The position numbers were made by a program, and so were the translations under genes. Below are positions 55,321 to 64,000 of a stretch of DNA of 64,000 bases, piece after piece. Below the pieces are notes generated by a model. That model saw only the letters and a program-made list of their open reading frames with translations. It had not been told where the DNA came from and ran no database searches. This DNA comes from Opitutia bacterium. Its GTDB lineage: Bacteria; Verrucomicrobiota; Verrucomicrobiia; Opitutales; Opitutaceae. Position 1 is the stretch's first letter, and each line of letters begins with the position of its first letter. The stretch spans positions 152,559 through 216,558 of the forward strand of contig JACPIS010000037.1 in the NCBI GenBank assembly GCA_016187925.1, written 5' to 3'.

Positions 55321-57201
55321 ATGAAACTCACTGGAGCAGAAATCATCTGGGAATGCCTCATCCGCGAAGGCGTTGACGTTGTGTTCGGCTATCCGGGCGG
55401 CGCCATCCTGCCGACCTACGACGCCATGACGAAGTACCCGCAGGTCCACCACGTGCTCCCGCGCCACGAACAGGGCGCCACGCACATGGCGGACGGCTAT
55501 GCCCGCGCGAGCGGCAAGGTCGGCGTCGCCATCGCGACCTCCGGCCCGGGTGCCACCAACATGGTCACCGGCATCGCCACGGCCATGATGGACTCGTCGC
55601 CCATCGTGTGCATCACCGGTCAGGTCGGCTCCAAGGCGCTCGGCACCGACGCCTTTCAGGAGACCGACGTCACCGGCGTCACCCTCCCGGTCACGAAGCA
55701 CAATTACCTCGTCACGCGTCCCGGCGACATCGCCCGCGCGCTCCGCGAGGCGTTCTACATCGCCAAGAGCGGCCGGCCCGGCCCGGTGCTCGTCGACATC
55801 ACCAAGGACGCCCAGCAGCTCGCCGCCGAGTTCGATTGGGACGCCGCCGAGCCGAAGCTGCCCGGCTACCGCCCGAATCTCCGTGCGCCTTCCGAGGAAT
55901 ACAAGCGCGCGCTCGAGCTCATCAACTCCGCGCAGCGTCCCGTCATCCTCGCCGGCCAGGGCATCCTCAAGTCCGGCGCCACCGCGGAGGTGTTGCAGCT
56001 CGCTGGCACGGCGCGCATCCCGATCGCCACGACGCTCCTCGGCATCGGCGCGGTGCCCGCGTCATCGCCACTCAACCTCGGCATGATGGGCATGCACGGC
56101 GAGGCCTGGGTCAACCAGGCCATCCAGCAGGCCGACCTGCTCATCGCGCTCGGCATGCGCTTCGACGACCGCGTGACCGGCAACCTCAAGACCTACGCCG
56201 TCAACGCGAAGAAGATCCACGTCGAGATCGATCCGTCCGAGATCAACAAGAACGTCCCCGTCGACGTCGCCCTCATCGGCGACCTCCACGAGGTGCTGAC
56301 GGAATTGCTGCCCGGCGTCACCACCGCCAAACACGGCGAGTGGTGGGATAAGATCGCCGACATGAAGGGCGACTCCGCCGTGCGCGATATCCAGTCGCTG
56401 CCCGACAGCGGCCACCTCTACGCCGCCCACGTGATCAACGATCTCTGGCGCGCCACGAAGGATCGCGACACCATCGTCGTCACCGACGTCGGTCAGCACC
56501 AGATGTGGGAGGCGCAGTATTACCACCACGACCGTCCGCGCTCGCTCATCACCTCGGGCGGCCTCGGCACCATGGGCTTCGCGCTTCCCGCCGCCATCGG
56601 CGCCAAGTTCGCCTGCCCGAAGAAGGACGTGTGGGTCGTCGTCGGCGATGGCGGCTTCCAGATGACCTCGTGCGAGCTCGCGACCGCGGAGCAGGAGGGC
56701 ATCAAGGTCAACGTCGCCATCATCAACAACGCCTTCCTCGGCATGGTCCGCCAGTGGCAGGAATTCTTCTACGACAAACGCTACGCCGCCACGCCGATGA
56801 CCGGTCCGGACTTCGTGAAACTCGCGGAGGCCTACCGCCTCCAGGGTCTCCGCTGCAACAAGCGCCCCGACGTCAGCGGCACCGTGCAAAAGGCCCTCAA
56901 GGCCGGTGGCACGGTCGTCATCGACTTCGTGGTCGAGAAGGAGGACGCCGTTTTTCCGATGGTTCCCGCCGGCGCCGACCTCGACAAGATGATCCGCCGT
57001 CCCAAGCAGGACGTGCTGCTCGAGTCCGGCTCCGACAAGGAGTGGCAGATGCCGACGCCGCAGGCCGCTGCGCCGGCTCCGGCCACGGCCGCTTCGCGGG
57101 CCACCCGTCCCGCCGTCCGCAAGACCGCCAAGAAATCCGCTCCGGCCGCTCGTCCCGCGGCCAAGTCCGCCAAAAAACGCCGCGCGCTCGCCCGCGCCTA
57201 A
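55321..57201 (+). CDS. ilvB: Acetolactate synthase large subunit
   Basis: The 626-residue ThDP- and FAD-dependent enzyme makes acetolactate or acetohydroxybutyrate. It has the catalytic Glu in LPRHEQGATHMADGYARASG, GRPGPVLVDITKD, FDDRVTGNL, and the ThDP motif VVGDGGFQMTSCELATA...NNAFLGMVRQWQ. The enzyme proper ends near residue 575. The last 50 residues are an Ala/Pro/Lys/Arg-rich tail (RKTAKKSAPAARPAAKSAKK) with no counterpart in typical IlvB. Spacing and reading frame leave no doubt that it is translated as part of the protein. ilvN follows after 12 bases. Confidence 0.96.
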   Translation: MKLTGAEIIWECLIREGVDVVFGYPGGAILPTYDAMTKYPQVHHVLPRHEQGATHMADGYARASGKVGVAIATSGPGATNMVTGIATAMMDSSPIVCITGQVGSKALGTDAFQETDVTGVTLPVTKHNYLVTRPGDIARALREAFYIAKSGRPGPVLVDITKDAQQLAAEFDWDAAEPKLPGYRPNLRAPSEEYKRALELINSAQRPVILAGQGILKSGATAEVLQLAGTARIPIATTLLGIGAVPASSPLNLGMMGMHGEAWVNQAIQQADLLIALGMRFDDRVTGNLKTYAVNAKKIHVEIDPSEINKNVPVDVALIGDLHEVLTELLPGVTTAKHGEWWDKIADMKGDSAVRDIQSLPDSGHLYAAHVINDLWRATKDRDTIVVTDVGQHQMWEAQYYHHDRPRSLITSGGLGTMGFALPAAIGAKFACPKKDVWVVVGDGGFQMTSCELATAEQEGIKVNVAIINNAFLGMVRQWQEFFYDKRYAATPMTGPDFVKLAEAYRLQGLRCNKRPDVSGTVQKALKAGGTVVIDFVVEKEDAVFPMVPAGADLDKMIRRPKQDVLLESGSDKEWQMPTPQAAAPAPATAASRATRPAVRKTAKKSAPAARPAAKSAKKRRALARA

Positions 57202-57213
57202 CCTCTCCCCGCC

Positions 57214-57786
57214 ATGGCTAAACATACTCTCATCGCCTACGTGGAGGACGTGCCCGGCGTCCTCAACCGCGTCACCTCCCTCGTCCGGCGCCGCAACTTC
57301 AACATCGACTCGCTCGCCGTCGGCCGCACCGAGCAGCCGGGCGTCTCGCGCCTGACCTTCGTGGTCGAGGCCTCCGAGCACGGCGCCCGCCTCGTCGAGG
57401 CCAACCTCTACAAGCTGGTCAACGTCCTCCGCGTCGACGACCTCACGCACAAGCCCGCGCTCACCCGCGAGCTCGGCCTCGTGAAGGTCAGGGTCACGCC
57501 CGAGACGCGCGGCCAGGTGCTCCAGCTCGTCGAGGTCTTCCGCGCCCGCGTGGTCGACGTCGACGAGGCCACCATGGTCATCGAGGTCACCGGCACGCCC
57601 GAGAAGATCGGCAAGTTCGAGCTGGTGCTCCGGCCCTACGGGGTCGTCGAGATGGTCCGCACCGGCGCCGTCGCGATGGCGCGCGGCCACGAGCCGCTCT
57701 CGGCCAACCCGCCGCTCGTCCGCGCCGAGGCCGAAACCACCGAGACCCATTCCCCCGATACCGCCGGCCTCGCGATGTCCGTCTGA
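57214..57786 (+). CDS. ilvN: Acetolactate synthase small (regulatory) subunit
   Basis: The 190-residue regulatory subunit confers valine feedback inhibition. The N-terminal ACT domain starts [31 protein letters not shown] (split over residues 3-33); the C-terminal regulatory domain includes [25 protein letters not shown] and [16 protein letters not shown]. It lies between ilvB and ilvC, the usual order. Confidence 0.96.
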   Translation: MAKHTLIAYVEDVPGVLNRVTSLVRRRNFNIDSLAVGRTEQPGVSRLTFVVEASEHGARLVEANLYKLVNVLRVDDLTHKPALTRELGLVKVRVTPETRGQVLQLVEVFRARVVDVDEATMVIEVTGTPEKIGKFELVLRPYGVVEMVRTGAVAMARGHEPLSANPPLVRAEAETTETHSPDTAGLAMSV

Positions 57787-57829
57787 GCCAAGTTTTCACC
57801 CTCCCTCCCAACCTTATCTCATCACCCTC

Positions 57830-58840
57830 ATGGCTAAAATCTACTACGACAAGCAGGCGGATCTCTCCCTGATCCGCGCCCGTAAAGTTGCGATCGTCGG
57901 CTACGGCTCCCAAGGCCACGCCCACGCGCTCAATCTCCGCGACAGCGGCGCCGACGTCCGCGTCGGCCTCGCCCGGGACTCCAAGTCCCGTCCAAAGGCC
58001 AAGAAGGCCGGCCTCAAGGTCGACACCGTCGAGGCCGTCGCGAAGTGGGCCGACGTGATCATGATGCTCGTGCCCGACCACGTCGCGGCGCGCGTCTACC
58101 GCGAGTCCGTCGCCCCGCACCTCACCGCGGGCAAGGCGCTGTTCTTCGCCCACGGCTTCAACATCCGTTTCCGCGGCATCAAGCCGCCGGCCAACGTCGA
58201 CGTGTGCATGGTCGCCCCGAAGGGCCCCGGCCACCGCGTCCGCGAGGTCTATCAGGAAGGCGGCGGCGTGCCCGGCCTCGTGGCCGTCCATCAGGACGCC
58301 ACCGGCCAGGCCAAGAAGCTCGCGCTCTCCTACGCGCGCGGCATCGGCGCCACCCGCGCCGGCGTGCTCGAGACGACGTTCACCGAGGAGACCGAGACCG
58401 ACTTGTTCGGAGAGCAGGCCGTACTCTGCGGCGGCTGCGCCGAGCTCGTGAAGGCCGGCTTCAAGACACTGGTCGAGGCCGGTTACCAACCCGAGATCGC
58501 CTACTTCGAGTGCCTCCACGAGCTGAAGCTCATCGTCGACCTCATGTACCGCGGCGGCCTGAACTACATGCGCTACTCCGTCTCCGACACGGCGGAGTGG
58601 GGCGACTACGTCAGCGGTCCGCGCGTCATCACCAAGGAGACGCAGAAGGAAATGAAGCGCATCCTCGCCGACATCCAGAGCGGCAAGTTCGCGAAGCGCT
58701 TCATGGCCGAGAACGAAAAATACGGCCGCAAGACGATGAACGCTTTCCGCAAACGCGAACGCAACCAGCCGATCGAGCAGGTCGGCGTGAAGCTCCGCGC
58801 GATGATGCCGTTCCTCCACCCCGTCGTGATTTCGAAGTAA
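57830..58840 (+). CDS. ilvC: Ketol-acid reductoisomerase
   Basis: The 336-residue class I enzyme isomerises and reduces acetolactate with NADPH and Mg2+. It starts [34 protein letters not shown] (dinucleotide-binding GYGSQG, about 24-29), has [19 protein letters not shown] and the metal-binding [16 protein letters not shown], then [13 protein letters not shown]. Complete and typical. Confidence 0.97.
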   Translation: MAKIYYDKQADLSLIRARKVAIVGYGSQGHAHALNLRDSGADVRVGLARDSKSRPKAKKAGLKVDTVEAVAKWADVIMMLVPDHVAARVYRESVAPHLTAGKALFFAHGFNIRFRGIKPPANVDVCMVAPKGPGHRVREVYQEGGGVPGLVAVHQDATGQAKKLALSYARGIGATRAGVLETTFTEETETDLFGEQAVLCGGCAELVKAGFKTLVEAGYQPEIAYFECLHELKLIVDLMYRGGLNYMRYSVSDTAEWGDYVSGPRVITKETQKEMKRILADIQSGKFAKRFMAENEKYGRKTMNAFRKRERNQPIEQVGVKLRAMMPFLHPVVISK

Positions 58841-58860
58841 CCTTTAGTGTTGTGTATCCG

Positions 58861-58887
58861 GGCGGGCGGCCGCCAGGGCCGCCCGCC
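58861..58887. repeat. Hairpin repeat between ilvC and the small ORF
   Basis: GGCGGGCGGC and GCCGCCCGCC form a perfect 10-bp stem with a 7-base loop, followed by TTACA. The form resembles the hairpin-plus-tail elements at 15184-15408. It may act on mRNA stability inside the operon. Confidence 0.7.
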
Positions 58888-58918
58888 TTACACCTCTCCC
58901 TCAGCCAACGTTGCCACC

Positions 58919-59131
58919 ATGAACACCCGTCCCTCGACCTCCGATTCCGACAGCTTCCGCGTCGTGGATCTTTTCTCCCCGAGCGATGATGCCGTCCGCC
59001 CGGCGCAGGATGCCCACCGCCCGTTCCCGGCGGAGCGTCCCGTTTCCGCCGACATGCCGGCGTCGTTTGTCTTCACGAATCCGCTCTTCGCCCGTCCGGC
59101 GCACGACCAGCGCAACGGCGAGCGAGTTTGA
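58919..59131 (+). CDS. Small hypothetical protein between ilvC and leuA
   Basis: A 70-residue ORF starting at ATG 58919 and ending 18 bases before leuA. It is acidic in the first half, Pro/Arg-rich in the second, with no membrane helix and no family I know. The position inside a biosynthetic operon and codon use like its neighbours make translation plausible. It could be a spurious frame. Confidence 0.45.
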   Translation: MNTRPSTSDSDSFRVVDLFSPSDDAVRPAQDAHRPFPAERPVSADMPASFVFTNPLFARPAHDQRNGERV

Positions 59132-59149
59132 CCCAACTTTTCCTCTCCC

Positions 59150-60754
59150 ATGTCCGCCAATTACGTCCGCATCTTCGATACCAGTCTCCGCGACGGTGAG
59201 CAGGCTCCCGGCGCCTCCATGACCTCGGCTGAAAAGCTGGAGGTGGCCCGCGCGCTGGCCCGACTGGGCGTGGACGTGATCGAGGCCGGCTTCCCGGCGG
59301 CTTCGCCCGACGATCTCGCGGCGGTGCAGACCATCGCGCGCGAAGTGGGACAGGCGCCCGTCGAGGGCCGCCCCCAGGCCGAGCCGCCCATCGTCTGCGG
59401 CCTCGCCCGCTGCACGCGCGGCGACATCGAGACCGCCTGGGAAGGCGTCAAGGGCGCGAAGCACCCGCGCATCCACACTTTTCTCGCGACGAGCGACATT
59501 CATCTCCAGCACAAGCTCCGGCTGTCGCGCCCCGAGGTCGTGGCCCGCGCCACGGAGATGGTGACGTTCGCCCGCAGCCTGTGCGCCGACGTCGAGTTTT
59601 CGCCCGAGGACGCCGGGCGCAGCGATCCCGAATTTCTCTACGAGGTGCTCGCCGCCGTCATCAAGGCCGGCGCCACCACGCTCAACATCCCCGATACCGT
59701 CGGCTACACGATGCCCGATGAGTACGGCGCGCTCATCGCCGGCATCATCGCGCACACGCCGGGCGCGAAGGATATGATCATCTCGACCCATTGCCACGAC
59801 GACCTCGGCCTGGCCATGGCCAACACCCTCGCGGGCCTGCGCGCCGGCGCGCGGCAGGCGGAGGTCACGGTCAACGGCATCGGCGAGCGCGCGGGCAACG
59901 CCTCGCTCGAGGAGCTCGTCATGGCCTTGCACACGCGCCGCGACAAGCTGGGCCTCACCACCGGCATCGACACGCACCAGCTCTGCCGCGTCTCGAAACT
60001 CATCTCCCGCAGCACGAGCTACCCCGTGCCGCCGAACAAGGCCATCGTCGGCGCCAACGCCTTCGCGCACGAGTCCGGCATCCACCAGGACGGCATGATC
60101 AAGAACGCGCAGACCTACGAGATCATGCGCCCGGAGGACGTCGGCGCCACGCAGACCACGCTCGTGCTCGGCAAGCATTCCGGTCGCAACGCGTTCTCGA
60201 AGCGTCTCGCGGAACTCGGTTACCCGCTCGAGGGCGAGGCGCTCGCCAAGGCTTTTGCCGAGTTCAAGAAACTCGCCGACCGCAAGAAGTCCGTGCACGA
60301 CGCCGACCTCGTGGCGCTCGCCTCCGACGAGCGTTCCTCCGCGCCCGAACTTTGGGTATTGGAGGACCTGCAGGTCGCGTGCGGCACCACCGGCCTGCCG
60401 ACGGCCACGGTCCGCCTCCGCGGCCCGGACGGACGCAAGCACGTCCACGCCGCCGTCGGCTCCGGTCCGGTCGACGCCACTTACAAGGCCATCAACGCCG
60501 TCGTGCGCGTACCCGTCACGCTGCTCGAGTTCGCCATCAACGCCGTGACCGAGGGCATCGATGCGCTCGGCGAGGTGTCCGTGCGCGTCCGGCACGACGA
60601 CGCCCGTCCGATCCACGGCCACGGCTCCGACACCGACATCATCGTGGCCAGCGCCAAGGCCTACCTCGCTTCCCTCAACACCGTGCTGGCCCGCACCGGA
60701 CAGACTCCGCCCGCGCCGGCCGAAAAGACTGTCCCCGCCAACGTCACCGCCTGA
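59150..60754 (+). CDS. leuA: 2-Isopropylmalate synthase
   Basis: The 534-residue enzyme condenses acetyl-CoA with 2-oxoisovalerate, the first step of leucine synthesis. The catalytic barrel has [34 protein letters not shown] (metal-binding His-x-His) and [20 protein letters not shown]; the subdomain [19 protein letters not shown] follows, and the C-terminal regulatory domain (about 390-515) binds leucine for feedback control. Complete. Confidence 0.96.
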   Translation: MSANYVRIFDTSLRDGEQAPGASMTSAEKLEVARALARLGVDVIEAGFPAASPDDLAAVQTIAREVGQAPVEGRPQAEPPIVCGLARCTRGDIETAWEGVKGAKHPRIHTFLATSDIHLQHKLRLSRPEVVARATEMVTFARSLCADVEFSPEDAGRSDPEFLYEVLAAVIKAGATTLNIPDTVGYTMPDEYGALIAGIIAHTPGAKDMIISTHCHDDLGLAMANTLAGLRAGARQAEVTVNGIGERAGNASLEELVMALHTRRDKLGLTTGIDTHQLCRVSKLISRSTSYPVPPNKAIVGANAFAHESGIHQDGMIKNAQTYEIMRPEDVGATQTTLVLGKHSGRNAFSKRLAELGYPLEGEALAKAFAEFKKLADRKKSVHDADLVALASDERSSAPELWVLEDLQVACGTTGLPTATVRLRGPDGRKHVHAAVGSGPVDATYKAINAVVRVPVTLLEFAINAVTEGIDALGEVSVRVRHDDARPIHGHGSDTDIIVASAKAYLASLNTVLARTGQTPPAPAEKTVPANVTA

Positions 60755-60791
60755 CTCGTTTCCTGTGCACCCGAGCTCCAAATCCAAGTCC

Positions 60792-62413
<1,622 letters not shown>

Positions 62414-62417
<4 letters not shown>

Positions 62418-63511
62418 ATGCCAATATCGTCCTGTTGCCGGGTGACGGCATCGGTCCCGAAGTGGTCGGAGAGGCGCGCCGCGTGCTCGATGCCGTGGCG
62501 GAGCGCTTCGGCCACCGTTTCAATTACACCGAGCACCTGCTCGGTGGTTGCGCCATCGATGCGCATGGCACCGCGCTGCCGGAAAGCACGCTCGCGGCCT
62601 GCCGCGCAGCCGACGCTGTGCTGCTCGGCGCGGTCGGCGGCCCGAAGTGGGACGACCCGCAGGCCAAGGTGCGGCCCGAACAAGGCCTGCTCGCCATCCG
62701 CGCCGGCCTAGGCCTCTACGCCAATGTCCGCCCCGTGAAGGCGATTCCGTCGCTCGCGGCGCTCTCGCCGCTCAAGCCCGAGCGGCTGAAGGGCGTGGAC
62801 TTCGTCGTCATCCGCGAGTTGACCGGCGGTCTTTATTTCGGCCAGCCCAAGGGCCGCGAGCAAACGCCGCAGGGCGAGCGCGCGGTCGACACCCTCGTCT
62901 ACACCGACGGCGAAATCCGTCGCATCGTGCGCCTCGCCTTCCAGCTGGCGCAGAAGCGCCGCAAGCTCGTCACCTCGATCGACAAGGCCAATGTGCTCGA
63001 GTCCTCGCGCCTTTGGCGCAAGGTCGCCATCGAGGTCGGCAAGGAATTCCCCGACGTGAAGCTGGAGCACCAGCTCGTCGACTCCGCGGCGATGCGACTC
63101 GTCACGCACGCGGCCAACTTCGACGTGATCGTCACCGAAAACATGTTCGGCGACATCCTCACGGACGAAGCCGCGGTGCTCGCCGGCTCGCTCGGCCTCC
63201 TGCCCAGCGCCTCGCTGGGCGAGGGGAAGCGCGGCCTCTACGAGCCGATCCACGGCTCGGCCCCCGACATCGCGGGCAAGGGCATCGCCAACCCGATCGG
63301 TACAATCCTCTCCGCCGCCATGCTGCTCCGCCACTCGCTTGGTCTCGAGCGCGAGGCGCACGCCGTCGAGGCGGCCGTCAGCGCCGCCATCGACGACGGC
63401 CAGCTCACCGCCGACCTCGGCACCCAGCGTCCGCTCACCACCGCCCAGATGGGCGCCGCCGTGCGCGAACGCCTCGGACGCGAGGCCGCCGTCGCCCGGA
63501 ATTTCGATTAA
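62414..63511 (+). CDS. leuB: 3-Isopropylmalate dehydrogenase
   Basis: The 365-residue enzyme oxidises 3-isopropylmalate in leucine synthesis, and probably 3-methylmalate in the citramalate route. It has [41 protein letters not shown], the metal-binding [12 protein letters not shown] and [19 protein letters not shown]. An AGGAGG ribosome site (62401-62406) precedes the ATG, which overlaps the cimA stop. leuC and leuD are not in the window. Confidence 0.97.
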
Positions 63512-63527
63512 ACCCACAAAGGTCACC

Positions 63528-63824
63528 ATGATCGCACCCGCCCACAACCCATGCACCGCCACTGATTCCTCCGCCATGCCCGTCGTGCCGTCGCAGGCCA
63601 GCGACGCCTACGGTGTCTTCCCCCGGACATCGGTGCGCGTGCGCCAGGCCAACCCGAACCACCACCTGTGGAATAACAACGGGACGTGGTACCTGCACTA
63701 CACCGTGCATCCCACGCCGCTCACGAAGTCCCGCGTGCGCGTCTCGCTCGAGACGAAGTCGCTGGAAACCGCCCGCGCCAAGCGCGACGCGTTCTTCGCG
63801 CGCGCCCAGCAGCAGACGCACTGA
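63528..63824 (+). CDS. Small protein resembling an integrase N-terminal DNA-binding domain
   Basis: A 98-residue ORF 16 bases after leuB. Residues about 48-92 (NGTWYLHYTVHP, SRVRVSLETKSLETARAKRD) resemble the arm-type DNA-binding fold at the start of tyrosine recombinases, W-x-x-x-Y/F-T followed by a basic strand and an ETAR-type helix. No catalytic domain follows. It could be a stand-alone DNA-binding protein read from the ilv-leu operon or a recombinase remnant. The match is by pattern only. Confidence 0.55.
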   Translation: MIAPAHNPCTATDSSAMPVVPSQASDAYGVFPRTSVRVRQANPNHHLWNNNGTWYLHYTVHPTPLTKSRVRVSLETKSLETARAKRDAFFARAQQQTH

Positions 63825-63860
63825 GCCACCGCTTTGGATTGCGGCCTGAGTGCCGCCCGT

Positions 63861-63879
63861 GGCGTCAGATTTTGACGCC
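63861..63879. terminator. Hairpin at the end of the convergent pair
   Basis: GGCGTCA and TGACGCC enclose GATTT and overlap the stop of the minus-strand gene. It could help end transcription from both sides. Confidence 0.4.
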
Positions 63880-64000
63880 TTCGCGGGCGACGCGTTGGCG
63901 GAAGGCGGCGAGGAGCCGGGCGGTGACGGGGCCGGGCTGGCCGGAGCCGATCTCGCGGCCGTCGAGGGCGACGACGGGGATGACCTCGGCGCCGGAGCCG
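63865..64000 (-). CDS. ilvE: C-terminal end of probable branched-chain amino acid aminotransferase
   Basis: The last 45 codons of a minus-strand gene that runs off the window. The translation contains [20 protein letters not shown] and then [14 protein letters not shown], the typical end of class IV aminotransferases such as IlvE (AEV-x-PV, DGR-x-IG-x-G-x-PGP). IlvE would make valine, leucine and isoleucine from the 2-oxo acids produced by the operon next door. D-amino acid or 4-amino-4-deoxychorismate family members share this end, so the symbol rests partly on the neighbourhood. Confidence 0.7.
   Translation of the reverse strand, partial: GSGAEVIPVVALDGREIGSGQPGPVTARLLAAFRQRVAREGVKI

Overview
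The window is high-GC bacterial DNA with tightly packed genes, frequent 4-base ATGA gene overlaps and few strong Shine-Dalgarno sites. The best taxonomic clue is a four-gene pilus-like locus (7080-12695). Its order and make-up (PilM-like protein fused to a PilN-like domain, two small membrane-anchored proteins, a PilQ-type secretin) match the Akkermansia Amuc_1101-1098 locus, so a Verrucomicrobiota member is likely. The many dispersed palindromes and the secreted glycosidases suggest an Opitutaceae-like organism. That placement is inference, because no rRNA gene lies in the window.

Layout. 1-2276: 3' part of a TonB-dependent receptor. 2302-7000 (minus): DUF1294 protein, pyruvate dehydrogenase operon pdhA-pdhB-pdhC, Nudix hydrolase. 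7080-12695 (plus): pilus-like locus. 12696-14292: REP-like repeats around a REP-associated transposase. 14293-16223: 5'-3' exonuclease, a cluster of hairpin repeats, a response regulator. 16393-18802: aguB, aguA, a lipoprotein. 18999-23949: rpsA, GNAT, sigma factor, trpE. 23946-32615: glmS, glgC, lgt, CNNM-type protein, gcvT, gcvH, typA. 32616-33948: 1.3 kb without a convincing gene but full of hairpins and with a minus-strand terminator. 33949-36737 (minus): TIGR04282/TIGR04283 glycosyltransferases with DUF547 and DUF3047 proteins. 36825-45004: hrpB, an esterase-like lipoprotein, GH2 and GH3 glycosidases, a small membrane protein. 45018-51760: speA, yajC, secDF, recJ. 52039-53197: tRNA-Arg and a membrane protein with a CxxC tail. 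53340-63824: branched-chain amino acid operon. 63865-64000: C-terminal end of a probable ilvE, convergent.

How the genes work together. The right-hand operon (ilvD-ilvB-ilvN-ilvC-small ORF-leuA-cimA-leuB-small ORF) covers the acetolactate steps, the 2-isopropylmalate branch and the citramalate entry to isoleucine; ilvE is convergent to it. In front of ilvD lies what reads as a complete transcription attenuator: a 34-codon leader peptide with an Ile-Ile-Ile-Val-Val-Val-Ile-Leu-Leu run, a 12-bp terminator with a T tract, and a competing antiterminator pairing. It is the strongest new observation in the window. speA with aguA and aguB gives a full arginine-to-putrescine route. gcvT and gcvH are two of the glycine cleavage genes; gcvP is not here.

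The second theme is repeats. At least six families of short palindromic or tandem elements occur. Two sit in frame inside essential-type genes (pdhC, hrpB), and one supplies the stop codon of the transposase. The third is the hairpin-rich interval upstream of typA, which may encode a structured RNA that I could not assign to a known class.
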